A stretch of DNA of 64,000 nucleotides from Halobacteriovorax marinus SJ (GCF_000210915.2 NC_016620.1:1984001-2048000); one strand, 5' to 3'; shown: positions 9,128 to 18,059, numbered from the stretch's first letter. The notes: a model not told the origin generated them from the letters alone. A program made the numbers and translations.

Positions 9128-9832
9128 CTAATTTTGTTTAACTGTTCTTTGCTCAATTCTCTTTTCAAACTCCCCTTTAATTACGCGATTAACGTAAATT
9201 CCAGGAACTTGAATTTCATTAGGATCGAGTTCACCTGCTTCTACAATCTCCTCCACTTCTGCGACTGTGATCTTGCCAGCAGTTGCAATCATAGAGTTGA
9301 AGTTACGAGCTGTTTTTCTAAAAATTAAATTCCCTTGAGTATCAGCTTTCCAGGCCTTCACTAGTGCAAAGTCTGCTTTTGGATAAGCTTCTTCCAGGAC
9401 ATACATTCTACCATTAAACTCTTTAGTCTCTTTTCCTTCAGCAACCTGAGTACCATATCCTGTAGCCGTATAGAATCCTGGAATACCTGCACCTGTTGCA
9501 CGGATTTTTTCAGCAAGAGTTCCCTGTGGAGTTAAGATAACTTCCATTTGACCACTCAAGAAGAGTTCTTCAAATAATTTATTTTCACCAACATAAGAGC
9601 CAATCATCGTTTTAATCTGTCTCTTCTCTAAGAGCTTTCCAAGACCAAAACCGTCCACACCTGCATTATTAGAAATACAAGTAAGACCTGTTACTCCAGC
9701 TTCGGCAACTTTATCAATCAATCCCTCTGGGATTCCACAAAGACCAAAACCACCAACCATCAGGAGTTGATCATTTGCAAGACCTGCTAGGGCCTCTTCA
9801 TAAGTTTTTACAACTTTATTTAAACCTTTCAT
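9128..9832 (-). CDS. scoA: 3-oxoacid CoA-transferase, subunit A
   Basis: Family I CoA-transferase alpha subunit. It shows [13 protein letters not shown] (the CoA-binding Gly-rich segment), [27 protein letters not shown] and [18 protein letters not shown], all typical of ScoA/AtoD. 234 aa is full length. It sits 12 bp upstream of the B subunit and 11 bp downstream of the fumarase beta gene. Pairing with fumarase suggests coordinated use of acetoacetate with TCA-cycle flux. Confidence 0.9.
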   Translation of the reverse strand: MKGLNKVVKTYEEALAGLANDQLLMVGGFGLCGIPEGLIDKVAEAGVTGLTCISNNAGVDGFGLGKLLEKRQIKTMIGSYVGENKLFEELFLSGQMEVILTPQGTLAEKIRATGAGIPGFYTATGYGTQVAEGKETKEFNGRMYVLEEAYPKADFALVKAWKADTQGNLIFRKTARNFNSMIATAGKITVAEVEEIVEAGELDPNEIQVPGIYVNRVIKGEFEKRIEQRTVKQN

Positions 9833-9843
9833 TACAACCTCTC

Positions 9844-10413
9844 CTATAGAAATTCTTTTAACTTCGCGGCACTACTCTCCTCTACCTTTGCATGGAGAGA
9901 ACCACCGTGAGAGTCCATAGTTACAACAACAGGAAAATCCTTTACTGTTAATTCCCAGATTGCCTCTGGTGAACCAAGATCTTGCCAAAAAACATCATCT
10001 ACTGATTCAATTTTTTCGGCCAGAACTTGTGCAGCACCACCAATCGCATGGAAGTAAACACAACCGTAATCCATACAACCTTGTAGAGTCTTAGGTCCCA
10101 TTCCACCTTTACCAATAACGCCAAGAATGCCATGATCGCGCATCACTTCCCATTGGTAAGGTTCCTCTCTGATAGATGTCGTTGGACCTGCGGCCTTGAC
10201 TTCATATTTGCCAGTCTTCTTATCTTGAATAATAACTGGACCACAGTGATAAATAATTTGATTATTAAGATCAACCGGAGGCTTCACACCTTCATGCAAG
10301 CGCTTATGTACAGCATCTCTTCCGGTGAACATTTTTCCTGAAATGAGAACCATATCGCCTACACGAAGTTCTCTAATTTGTTCCTTATTAAATGGAAAAT
10401 CAATTCTCTTCAT
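9844..10413 (-). CDS. Fumarate hydratase class I, beta subunit
   Basis: Matches the C-terminal (beta) domain of class I Fe-S fumarases: [24 protein letters not shown] at residues 16-39, [30 protein letters not shown] and [13 protein letters not shown]. 189 aa is normal for a stand-alone beta chain. The gene starts 9 bp after the alpha chain stop, so the two form a heteromeric enzyme converting fumarate to malate in the cytoplasm. Tartrate dehydratase beta subunits are related, but the pairing with a complete fumarase-type alpha chain favours fumarase. Confidence 0.9.
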   Translation of the reverse strand: MKRIDFPFNKEQIRELRVGDMVLISGKMFTGRDAVHKRLHEGVKPPVDLNNQIIYHCGPVIIQDKKTGKYEVKAAGPTTSIREEPYQWEVMRDHGILGVIGKGGMGPKTLQGCMDYGCVYFHAIGGAAQVLAEKIESVDDVFWQDLGSPEAIWELTVKDFPVVVTMDSHGGSLHAKVEESSAAKLKEFL

Positions 10414-10422
10414 AGCAACCTC

Positions 10423-11583
10423 TTAGTATAACCAACGCTTAATTTTATTCGACTTATCAAGAAGGACACCCTGTCTTCTATAGGCCCAACACATATAAGA
10501 AATTGAAACAAAGAAACTTGCTGGAAGTCTATTCAATGCTCCGACTTTACAGCCTAGAAGTGTTGTCTTTCCACCAAATCCCATTGGACCAATTCCAAGT
10601 TTATTAGCAGTCTCTACAATATCTTTCTCTAATGCTGCTAGCTCTGCAATAGGATTAGTATCGTCGAGTTTTCTAAGGAGTTGCTCTTTAGAGAATACAT
10701 AACCTGCTCCTCTATCTCCTCCAATTGTCACCCCAAGAACACCTGGTCCACAACCTTTTCCTTGGGCCTTAACAATTGCATCAAGAATAACTTTTCTAAC
10801 ACCGTCTAAGTCTCTTCCCGCTTCAAGTGCTGTATTTGGAAGAGAGTATTGAGCACCTACGTTTTCGCAACCACCACCCTTAAGCATTAGCTTAACTTCA
10901 ATAGTACTCTTAGAGTGCTCATGAAAGTGAATATCTGGATGTCCAGGACCAATATTCATTGTATCGTTCTTACCAGTTAGTGAATCAACAGAATTTTGTC
11001 TTAGGTAACCAATTTCAGTTGCCTTTACAACGGCCTTCTTAACTACTCTAGTAAACTTAATTTGATTAAATCCAGCTGGGTGAGAAACGTAGAAGAGAAT
11101 TGTTCCAGTATCCTGACAAAGAGGCTGAGACTTTCTCTTAGCAAGTTCAATATTGGCCTTAATAATTCCCATTGCATATTCAGCTGTCGTATTTTTCTCT
11201 TCTCTAGCAAGAGCTTCAAGAACAACTTTTTGTATGTCTGCAGGAATTTCAGCAGATGTTGATCTTATCAATTCAAGAATAGAATCAAAGAGTAATTTAT
11301 CTGTATTGATGGCCACGACTTTCTTTGTGACTTTCTTCGTAGTTTTCTTAGCTATTTTCTTTTTAGCCGTCTTCTTCGCAACTTTCTTAGTTGTCTTTTT
11401 CGCGACTTTTTTGGCTGCCTTTTTCGCAACTTTCTTCGCAACTTTTTTGGCTGCCTTTTTCGCAACTTTCTTCGCAACTTTTTTGGTTGCCTTTTTCGCC
11501 ACTTTCTTTGCTGTCTTCTTCGCTACTTTTTTCTTAACGACCTTCTTCTTCGTTTTAGTAGCTTTCGCTATTTTCCTTGCCAT
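10423..11583 (-). CDS. Fumarate hydratase class I, alpha subunit, with histone H1-like N-terminal tail
   Basis: Residues ~92-386 form a full class I fumarase alpha domain: QPLCQDTG (Cys156), GGGCENVG (Cys239), GKGCGPGVLGVTIGGD (Cys278), GGKTTLLGCKVG (Cys345) and LPASFFVSISYMCWAYRR. Cys156 and Cys278 plus one more would bind the catalytic [4Fe-4S] cluster. Residues 1-91 are an extra tail composed almost only of Lys, Ala, Val and Thr in KKVAKKAAKK-type repeats, as in histone H1/Hc2/AlgP tails. The start is supported by GAGGAG eight bases upstream of the ATG, and there is no ATG, GTG or TTG between the tail and the catalytic domain that would give a natural tail-free start. The tail may bind nucleic acid; that is inference. 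Confidence 0.9.
   Translation of the reverse strand: MARKIAKATKTKKKVVKKKVAKKTAKKVAKKATKKVAKKVAKKAAKKVAKKVAKKAAKKVAKKTTKKVAKKTAKKKIAKKTTKKVTKKVVAINTDKLLFDSILELIRSTSAEIPADIQKVVLEALAREEKNTTAEYAMGIIKANIELAKRKSQPLCQDTGTILFYVSHPAGFNQIKFTRVVKKAVVKATEIGYLRQNSVDSLTGKNDTMNIGPGHPDIHFHEHSKSTIEVKLMLKGGGCENVGAQYSLPNTALEAGRDLDGVRKVILDAIVKAQGKGCGPGVLGVTIGGDRGAGYVFSKEQLLRKLDDTNPIAELAALEKDIVETANKLGIGPMGFGGKTTLLGCKVGALNRLPASFFVSISYMCWAYRRQGVLLDKSNKIKRWLY
11405..11512 (-). repeat. 36-bp tandem repeat encoding the Lys/Ala tail
   Basis: Two identical 36-base units (11405-11440, 11441-11476) and a third diverged unit (11477-11512). On the minus strand they encode the 12-residue AKKVAKKAAKKV-type period. Identity at the DNA level indicates recent slippage or duplication within the tail-coding region. 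Confidence 0.85.
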
Positions 11584-11736
11584 AGATAAGACTCCTCTTC
11601 CCTATAATTTATTGAGTTATGTTTAAAAATTAATGAAATCAGTTTGCCAAAGTATAACAATGGCCTCTTTTATTGCCTAGTTATATTCTCAATTTGTCAT
11701 TGGCGATGGTTCCCATTTTAAGCTATTGTATAGCCT

Positions 11737-13788
11737 ATGATTTCATTGAGTGGACTAAATGCTGCACAGAGACAAGCAGCAGAAACGATTGATGGGCCTC
11801 TTCTAATATTGGCCGGTGCAGGTAGTGGTAAAACTAGAACCATTACCTACCGTATTGCCCATATGGTGGACAATCTCGCTCTTCCACAAAAGTCCATTCT
11901 CGCTGTTAGTTTCACTAATAAAGCGGCCAAAGAAATGCGTGAAAGAATCATAGGCCTGCTGGGTAAGAAAAAGGCAAGAGGCCTTACCATGGCTACATTT
12001 CACTCTCTGGGAGTGAAGATTTTGAAAAAAGAAATTTCAAAATTAGGCTATCACAAGAATTTTTCAATTTACGATTCTGCTGATCAATCGGCCATTATGC
12101 GCGAGGCCCTAAAGAGTTTTAAGGCCGGTAAGCAATTTGATCAAAAGATCATTATGGCAAAAATTGGTAAATTAAAGAATCAGGGAATTGGACCAGATGA
12201 CTATGCTGATAGTGAGTACTTTGATGACGAAGATCCTTATGATCACGCAACTCATTACGTCTATGACTATTACCAAGACAAATTGAAGTTTTACAATGCC
12301 ATTGATTTTGATGACATTCTCTTTTTAACGGTAAAGCTATTTACAGATTTTCCAGAAGTGGCCAAGCAATACTCTGAGCAGTTTCGCTATATCATGATCG
12401 ATGAATACCAAGATACTAATAATCTTCAATTTGATCTTATCACTGGACTGACTTCTACTCATAATAACCTCTGTGTTGTGGGTGATGACGATCAAGCGAT
12501 CTACTCATTTAGAGGTGCAGACATTACAAATATCCTAAGCTTTGAAAGAATGTTCCCAGGAGCAAAGGTTGTTAAACTAGAAGAAAATTATAGATCTGTT
12601 AGCTCAATTTTAGAGCTTGCCAATAAAGTGATTAAAGAAAATATAAACCGAAGAGATAAGACACTTTGGTCACAGAGAAAGAGCTCACACACACCTCTTC
12701 TTTGGTCTATGGCCAATACAGAACATGAGGCAGAAGTTATTTCTGATGAGATCTCTAAACATCAATCCAATGGAGGGCACCTTGGTGACATTGCTGTTCT
12801 CTACAGATCAAATACACAGGCCCAACCTTTTGAAGAAGTTTTTAGAATGAATCAAATCCCCTACACAATTATAGGTGGACAGAAATTCTATGAAAAAAAA
12901 GAAGTTAAGGATTTGATGGCCTACTTAACAGTAATCCTAAATCCAAAAGACCAACTTCAACTAAGAAGAATTCTCAATATCCCTAACCGTGGGATTGGAT
13001 CAAGAACTCTTGAGAAGTATTTGGAAAAGTCTGAGCAAGAAGATATCTCACTCTACGAAGCTCTCTACCGCTATCCAGACTTAGACCCAAATAGAGAAAA
13101 ACATATTAGAGACTTCACGGGAATCATTACAAAGTTCAAAGAGGTCTTTGATCTTCAATCTCTGCCAGAGGCGATAAGTAAATTAGTTGAAGATATTGGA
13201 TTCTACGAATTTATTGATAAGTCTTACGACAGTGCCAAACAAGTAGAGAGAAGACGCAATGATGTAAATTTCTTTATAGAGTCAGCGGAGAGATTTGTTA
13301 AATATAACGGAGCCCACGCGACTCTAAAGAACTTTGTAGAAAAACTACTCCTCCAAGATAACCAAGATACAGAAGAAGATGAGGACGACGACATTAGAAA
13401 GAACGAAGTCACTATGATGACTTTCCATTCATCTAAGGGTCTTGAATTTGATACGGTCTATATGGTTGGCGTAGAAGAAGAAAGCTTACCGCATAAGAAT
13501 ACCATTAAAAATGGAGAGGATATTTCTGAAGAAAGACGCCTCTGCTATGTGGGAATTACACGTGCTCAACAAAAGCTCATAATGACCTACTGTAAAGAGA
13601 GAAAGCTCTACGGGAAAGATACTCCTCGCTTCATTAGTCGCTTTATCAACGAACTAGATAAAGATGGTTTCTGTGTCCATCAAGATAGAACAACCTTCGG
13701 GCATATGACTGAAGAAGAGGCCGACGACTACAAGAAAGGATTCTTTGCCAACCTCATCGATGGACTAGATGATGATTCGATGTTTTAA
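11737..13788 (+). CDS. rep: ATP-dependent DNA helicase, Rep/UvrD family (Rep-like)
   Basis: Superfamily 1A 3'-5' helicase. It shows the Q-motif LNAAQRQA, Walker A LAGAGSGKT (residues 25-33), TFTNKAAKEM, MATFHSLG, Walker B MIDEYQDTN, GDDDQAIYSFRGA, LEENYRS and motif VI YVGITRAQQKL. At 683 aa and with GKKKARGL...TFHSLG it resembles E. coli Rep more than UvrD/PcrA. The acidic stretch EDEDDD around residues 546-552 lies in the 2B/motif V region. It is divergent from the histone-tailed fumarase gene, with a 153-bp shared upstream region. The start ATG lacks a strong Shine-Dalgarno. Confidence 0.93.
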   Translation: MISLSGLNAAQRQAAETIDGPLLILAGAGSGKTRTITYRIAHMVDNLALPQKSILAVSFTNKAAKEMRERIIGLLGKKKARGLTMATFHSLGVKILKKEISKLGYHKNFSIYDSADQSAIMREALKSFKAGKQFDQKIIMAKIGKLKNQGIGPDDYADSEYFDDEDPYDHATHYVYDYYQDKLKFYNAIDFDDILFLTVKLFTDFPEVAKQYSEQFRYIMIDEYQDTNNLQFDLITGLTSTHNNLCVVGDDDQAIYSFRGADITNILSFERMFPGAKVVKLEENYRSVSSILELANKVIKENINRRDKTLWSQRKSSHTPLLWSMANTEHEAEVISDEISKHQSNGGHLGDIAVLYRSNTQAQPFEEVFRMNQIPYTIIGGQKFYEKKEVKDLMAYLTVILNPKDQLQLRRILNIPNRGIGSRTLEKYLEKSEQEDISLYEALYRYPDLDPNREKHIRDFTGIITKFKEVFDLQSLPEAISKLVEDIGFYEFIDKSYDSAKQVERRRNDVNFFIESAERFVKYNGAHATLKNFVEKLLLQDNQDTEEDEDDDIRKNEVTMMTFHSSKGLEFDTVYMVGVEEESLPHKNTIKNGEDISEERRLCYVGITRAQQKLIMTYCKERKLYGKDTPRFISRFINELDKDGFCVHQDRTTFGHMTEEEADDYKKGFFANLIDGLDDDSMF

Positions 13789-14960
13789 TTTAACATCTTA
13801 TCAATGTGACTAAAATATTTATCTAATTCTTTAAACTTCAAGCTTATAGAGTTTACAAAATCATCAATATTACCAATTCCAGATTCTATATTACTATCAG
13901 ATTGACCTAATTTCCCATACTCTATTCGGGAATTCATCTTTATCACCTTCATAACAAGTGAACTATTTTGCAACTTCTCAAATATATTGTTAAATTTTCG
14001 AGTTATGGCCTTCATATCTCGAAGGCTCTCTCGACTTTCTAATTGTCCGCTTTGTGACAACATATTGAGTAAATCAATATACTCTTTATTATTAGACTCT
14101 TCTTTGAAATAATCAGACATTTCATTCTGAAGAGAATATGTAGAAATCTTAAATCTAACTTTATCAAGAGATGCATTAAATTTTTTGTTAATACCAATAA
14201 AGGATTGTAAAATCTTTTGTATATCTTTGCTCCAAGTCGAAAAGCTTTCCACAATCACACGAAGCGGAGATGCTTCAGCACCGTAGTGTTCAAGCATGGC
14301 AAGTAACGATATTGAGACATATTTAATAGTACTAAAGTCTTTAGAAAGACCTTCAACAAGACTATTAATATCTTTTGAAATTTCTTTTAAACTACAGAAC
14401 TTATTAATGTGCCTAAGAAATTCTCTATGTTGTTCATAGTTTGGATCTTTATTATTAATAATAATTTCAGATCTGCTTTTTAATTCGTCTACTATAGATT
14501 GAATCATAAAGTCAGAGTAAGAACTATAACCTAACGCCTTTATAGACTTAATTAGAGTACCAGATATCCCACCTACTTCCTGCTCAACTTTACTGCACTT
14601 ATCATATAACTCTGATATTTTTTTTAACGAACTAGAGGTAGGCTTAACTCTTATTGATAAATGACCATCTTCAAGCGGTATGACCAATGCAAAAACCCAG
14701 TAGTACTTATTATTCTTTGTTTTATTTTTAACATAAGAACATACTGGTTTATGACTTTCTAAATAACTCCATAATATTTTGAAAACTTCCTTCGGCATTG
14801 ACGGATGTCTAACAATATTATGAGGACGACTTTGCATATCTTCCAAATTGAACTCACAAATTCTTGTAAAAACCTCATTACCAAATTGTATATTTCCGTT
14901 AAGGTCTGTTTTTGAAAAAAATATTTCATTAATCAGTAAACTGGCCTCTATATTACTCAC
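13785..14960 (-). CDS. Aer-type PAS domain protein without receptor transmembrane region
   Basis: Residues ~8-110 are an Aer-like PAS domain: SKTDLNGNIQFGNEVF, then RPHNIVRHPSMPKEVF (residues 46-60) and Trp64. These match the FAD-contacting motif of the E. coli aerotaxis receptor. The remaining ~280 residues are predicted helical, with no transmembrane segment and no canonical chemoreceptor tip. A segment IKMNSRIEYGKLG near residue 345 faintly resembles the LNAAIEAARAG signalling motif. Likely a cytoplasmic redox/oxygen sensor acting through coiled-coil contacts. The 3' end overlaps the helicase stop by 4 bp, convergently. Confidence 0.7.
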   Translation of the reverse strand: MSNIEASLLINEIFFSKTDLNGNIQFGNEVFTRICEFNLEDMQSRPHNIVRHPSMPKEVFKILWSYLESHKPVCSYVKNKTKNNKYYWVFALVIPLEDGHLSIRVKPTSSSLKKISELYDKCSKVEQEVGGISGTLIKSIKALGYSSYSDFMIQSIVDELKSRSEIIINNKDPNYEQHREFLRHINKFCSLKEISKDINSLVEGLSKDFSTIKYVSISLLAMLEHYGAEASPLRVIVESFSTWSKDIQKILQSFIGINKKFNASLDKVRFKISTYSLQNEMSDYFKEESNNKEYIDLLNMLSQSGQLESRESLRDMKAITRKFNNIFEKLQNSSLVMKVIKMNSRIEYGKLGQSDSNIESGIGNIDDFVNSISLKFKELDKYFSHIDKMLN

Positions 14961-15064
14961 AAAAACTCCTTATATTTTATGAATAATACTTATTGAAACA
15001 ACAAAATAAATATATTTTAAAATGATTTATATCTGGTTTAACATGTTGAGAAAAATCATAAAAA

Positions 15065-15084
15065 AATGGCCATCCTTGGCCATT
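15065..15084 (-). terminator. Intrinsic terminator downstream of the small lipoprotein pair
   Basis: AATGGCCA / TGGCCATT, 8-bp perfect stem with a four-base loop. Read on the minus strand it is followed by a run of T (six A on the plus strand before it), as expected for terminating the minus-strand gene at 15120. Confidence 0.8.
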
Positions 15085-15119
15085 TCGCTAAAAGCTAAAA
15101 GCTCCCTTCCTTGGGATCT

Positions 15120-15437
15120 TTAATTTTCTGTATAATTAATTGTAATAGTCTTCATCTCAACGAAGGGTAAAATACTTATCAGAGAGTCAATAGGTCCGCT
15201 CTTAAAAGTATAATTTACATTTTTTACTTTCTTGCAATCAATCTCTTTATTTCTAAAAATAGATTGCAACTCTCTTGAGTTATCATCTCCGAATGAGATG
15301 ATAGTAGTTTCAAAACTTTTATAATCATCAACGTGAGGAATAACCATCCCTGTAGCGTAGCACCCCTTAGGATTGAGAGTTAATGAATGTGAGCAACTCG
15401 CAAAAAGAAGAAGACTAAAAATTAAAAGAGCTTTCAT
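15120..15437 (-). CDS. Small lipoprotein
   Basis: 105 aa with a lipoprotein signal (MKALLIFSLLLFASC, lipobox FASC, Cys15). The rest is a small beta-rich domain with two more Cys (GCYATG, IDCKKV). Its ATG overlaps the TGA of the upstream lipoprotein (ATGA), so the two are translationally coupled and probably work together. No family recognised. Confidence 0.7.
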   Translation of the reverse strand: MKALLIFSLLLFASCSHSLTLNPKGCYATGMVIPHVDDYKSFETTIISFGDDNSRELQSIFRNKEIDCKKVKNVNYTFKSGPIDSLISILPFVEMKTITINYTEN

Positions 15438-15793
15438 TCTTTTACCCCGTAGCCTTTAATCTCATAGCGAACAGGCTTATAAAGACCAAGTGTTACATAT
15501 GTCCAAAAGACATCCATGAACTCTTGATATTCTCGAATTTCAATTCGCGCCGCTGAAATAAGTCCATCATTTTGGAGTTCATTATCTACATCTACAGTAT
15601 GCTGTGGTGGTACGAGTCCCCAAAGGTAGAATCTTCGCACGCCACTATGAGACGCCTTTCTTGAGTGGTGTTTCTTAGGTGCAAAATATGTTGGGATATT
15701 TTCACTAGAAGTATATTTAATTTGAGAACATGAACTTAAAAAAAGAATGAGCGAAAAGAAAAAAAGTTTTAAAGTTCCGTACATAGATTCCAA
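15434..15793 (-). CDS. Small lipoprotein with Bor-like pattern
   Basis: 119 aa, lipobox SSC after a hydrophobic segment (LFFFSLILFLSSC). The mature part reads RRFYLWGLVPPQHTVDVD...RIEIREYQEFMDVFWTYVTLGLYKPVRYEI. Its layout (short FF-G-x-P, VD, then TLG-Y-P) matches Bor/Iss-type outer-membrane lipoproteins, though Cys positions differ. Resemblance is by eye only. Met4 is an alternative start; the signal peptide is intact either way. First gene of the two-lipoprotein unit. Confidence 0.65.
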   Translation of the reverse strand: MESMYGTLKLFFFSLILFLSSCSQIKYTSSENIPTYFAPKKHHSRKASHSGVRRFYLWGLVPPQHTVDVDNELQNDGLISAARIEIREYQEFMDVFWTYVTLGLYKPVRYEIKGYGVKE

Positions 15794-15847
15794 AGAAGTA
15801 GATTATAATCTATTGTTTATTTAAAAAACTTCTCTGTCAACTTAAGC

Positions 15848-16657
15848 CTACTTACCAGTGAACTTCGCTTCTCTCTTTTCTTTAAATGCACTAATCCCTT
15901 CAAAGTGATCAGCGGTTCTTTGAGATATTCCCTGCATGGTACTTAATAATTCTAATTGATCATTAAGTGAAGATGTCCTACCTGACTTAAGGGCCATCTT
16001 TGTTAGAGAAAGAGCAATAGGTGCATTACTAGCGATCTTATTTGCTAAACTAAGAGTAAAATCTAGCAAAGTATCGTGAGAGACTTGATAATTAGACAAT
16101 CCCATCTCTTTGACTTGTTCTCCACTGTAGATATCTCCAGTTAAAAACATCTCCATGGCCTTAGTGTAGCCAATGACTCTTTGTAAGAAGAAAGTTCCTC
16201 CGTCACCAGGAACTAGAGATAGTTTAGAAAATGTCTCAGCAAACTTCGCTCTCTCACTACTTACTCTTAGATCACACATCATAGCAAGATCGCAACCAGC
16301 ACCAATGGCAGCGCCACCAACCATTGCAATAATAGGAGTTTTTAAACTCTCAATGGCCCTAGGGATCCTTTGAATTCCTCTATTATATCTGCGTCTAAGT
16401 TCATTAGACTCACCTGCAAACATTCCACTCTTACTTTCCATGGCCTTTATATCACCACCGGCGCAGAAGAATTTCCCTGCCCCTGTAAGAATAATACAGC
16501 GAATTTCATCATCTTCGTCGGCATGAGCTAAGACTGTCTCAATAGAGTCAATCATTGAGTCAGTGATGGCGTTTGCCATAGATTCATTATCAAGAGTTAG
16601 AATTAAAACACTCTCTCTCTTCTCAACGAGTAAATCAGAAAATTCTTTATTGTACAT
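15848..16657 (-). CDS. Enoyl-CoA hydratase/isomerase family protein
   Basis: Crotonase fold: ILTGAGKFFCAGGDIKAM (oxyanion-hole strand), GGAAIGAGCDLAMMCDLRV (second oxyanion region) and KLSLVPGDGGTFFLQRVIG. The position of the first catalytic Glu of true hydratases (GGCELA) is Asp here, and the second site is FSKLSLVPGD, so the reaction may be isomerisation or a different hydration. I chose ATG at 16657, just after the stop of HMG-CoA lyase with CTGGAAA upstream. A TTG at 16675 would overlap that gene. Last gene of the Liu-type operon; its role in the pathway is not fixed by the sequence. Confidence 0.85.
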   Translation of the reverse strand: MYNKEFSDLLVEKRESVLILTLDNESMANAITDSMIDSIETVLAHADEDDEIRCIILTGAGKFFCAGGDIKAMESKSGMFAGESNELRRRYNRGIQRIPRAIESLKTPIIAMVGGAAIGAGCDLAMMCDLRVSSERAKFAETFSKLSLVPGDGGTFFLQRVIGYTKAMEMFLTGDIYSGEQVKEMGLSNYQVSHDTLLDFTLSLANKIASNAPIALSLTKMALKSGRTSSLNDQLELLSTMQGISQRTADHFEGISAFKEKREAKFTGK

Positions 16658-16658
16658 A

Positions 16659-17579
16659 TTATTTTCCAGACGCAAGATAAGCTGTTAAATATTTTGAAGA
16701 GCTTTCTTTACCAAGTGCTTCGAGAATATATTTCGAGGCGTGGGCCATTTTTTCTAAATCAACACCTGTTGAAACACCCATGCTCTCTAACATATATACC
16801 ACATCCTCAGTGGCGACATTCCCAGTGGCCCCTTTGGCATATGGACAACCACCAAGACCAGCAGCAGAGCTATCAAAATTTGTTGCTCCCATCTCAAGTG
16901 AAGCTAAAATATTGGCAAGCGCTAGCCCGCGAGTATCATGAAAATGCATTGCCAGCTCATTGGCACTATGAGTTTTAAAAACTCTGGATAGAATATTTTT
17001 CACTTGAAGAGGATTGGCAACACCAATTGTATCTCCAAGTGAAATTTCGTAGCAGCCCATATCTTTTAGAGCAGAAAGTATGTCCATTAATGAATCGACA
17101 GATGTCTCTCCTTCATAAGGACAACCAAAAACAGTAGAGATATAACCACGAATTTTAATTCCATTGTCAGTGGCCAGTTTTGCAACAGGCCTAAACCTCT
17201 CCAGAGACTCTTCAATAGTGGCATTAATATTTCTTTGATTGAATGTATTAGAAGTAGCGGTAAAGATGGCAACTTCTTTTACTCCATTATCAATGGCAAG
17301 TTCCATCCCCTTTGTATTAGGAACAAGACATGGGAGATTTAACTTATTGTAATAGTCTCTCTCTTTAATAGTCTTAAAGAGCTCTTTAGCGTCACCCATT
17401 TGTGGAATCTTATCGGCGCGAACAAAACTCGTCACCTCTATGGTTTCAAGACCTGTAAGAGCGAGACGATCTATAAACTCAACCTTAGTAGATAAATCTA
17501 GAACTTTAGCTTCGTTTTGGAGTCCGTCACGGGGACCAACTTCAATTATTCTCGCACTCTTTGGTAAAGTATTAAACAT
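16659..17579 (-). CDS. mvaB: Hydroxymethylglutaryl-CoA lyase
   Basis: Cleaves HMG-CoA to acetoacetate and acetyl-CoA, the last step of leucine degradation. The HMGL-like TIM-barrel motifs are present: EVGPRDGLQNE (Arg17, Asp18), AMHFHDTRG with metal-binding His residues, and AAGLGGCPYAKGATGNVATED with the catalytic Cys in the GGCPYA loop. 306 aa is usual. AGGAAA lies just before the ATG, overlapping the stop region of the upstream biotin carrier gene 9 bp away. The product acetoacetate fits the CoA-transferase encoded at 8456-9832. Confidence 0.93.
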   Translation of the reverse strand: MFNTLPKSARIIEVGPRDGLQNEAKVLDLSTKVEFIDRLALTGLETIEVTSFVRADKIPQMGDAKELFKTIKERDYYNKLNLPCLVPNTKGMELAIDNGVKEVAIFTATSNTFNQRNINATIEESLERFRPVAKLATDNGIKIRGYISTVFGCPYEGETSVDSLMDILSALKDMGCYEISLGDTIGVANPLQVKNILSRVFKTHSANELAMHFHDTRGLALANILASLEMGATNFDSSAAGLGGCPYAKGATGNVATEDVVYMLESMGVSTGVDLEKMAHASKYILEALGKESSSKYLTAYLASGK

Positions 17580-17588
17580 CAGGATTTC

Positions 17589-18059
17589 CTAGCTATCAAG
17601 ATCCACTAAATCAACACCGCCGCCACATTGCTGACCTTCACTAAAGTGAATAGCACTAATAACACCGTCACTATTGGCCTTAATTGTATGCTCCATCTTC
17701 ATGGCCTCCATTACAATGAGAGAATCACCCTCTTTAACAGAGTCACCAACGCTAACAAGAACTTTTAGAATCTTCCCAGGCATTGGTGATTGCATATGAC
17801 CAGAGCCTGAGCTTCCATTTTTGGAGCGACTTCTTTGAACAGATTCAATCTGTATTTCTCTACCATTAGCGATAAAGAACTTAGAATAATTTGAAACTTT
17901 CGAATTAACTTCTCCAGAGACATAAGAAGAGAACTCTCCAGTGCGCTTCGTATTTAAAGAATATTTCTTTCCAGCATAAATGAATTCGGCCTGTCCATCT
18001 CTATTCTTTAGAAGCTCTATTTCAACTTTTTGTGAGTTTATAATAAGTTCTTTTTTCAT
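17589..18059 (-). CDS. Biotin carboxyl carrier subunit of the acyl-CoA carboxylase
   Basis: 156 aa. Residues ~88-156 are a biotinyl domain with VMEAMKMEH (biotinylated Lys121) and SPMPGKILKVLVSVGDSVKEGD. Residues 1-75 form a beta-rich segment that may be a reduced BT-type interaction domain, followed by a Ser/Gly linker (RSRSKNGSSGSG). In most methylcrotonyl-CoA carboxylases this is the C-terminal part of a single alpha chain; here it is a separate gene overlapping the biotin carboxylase stop by ATGA. It carries carboxybiotin between the carboxylase and the carboxyltransferase encoded in the same operon. Confidence 0.9.
   Translation of the reverse strand: MKKELIINSQKVEIELLKNRDGQAEFIYAGKKYSLNTKRTGEFSSYVSGEVNSKVSNYSKFFIANGREIQIESVQRSRSKNGSSGSGHMQSPMPGKILKVLVSVGDSVKEGDSLIVMEAMKMEHTIKANSDGVISAIHFSEGQQCGGGVDLVDLDS

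Noticed and set aside
11405-11512. Regular 36-bp repeat as a possible CRISPR array
   Set aside because: Units are directly adjacent without spacers and are in frame with a protein repeat; no cas genes nearby.
11153-11626. Plus-strand reading frame of 157 codons, very Phe/Ala/Thr-rich
   Set aside because: It is the antisense shadow of the fumarase Lys/Ala tail; the low-complexity Phe pattern follows from the Lys codons, and the minus-strand gene has clear fumarase motifs.
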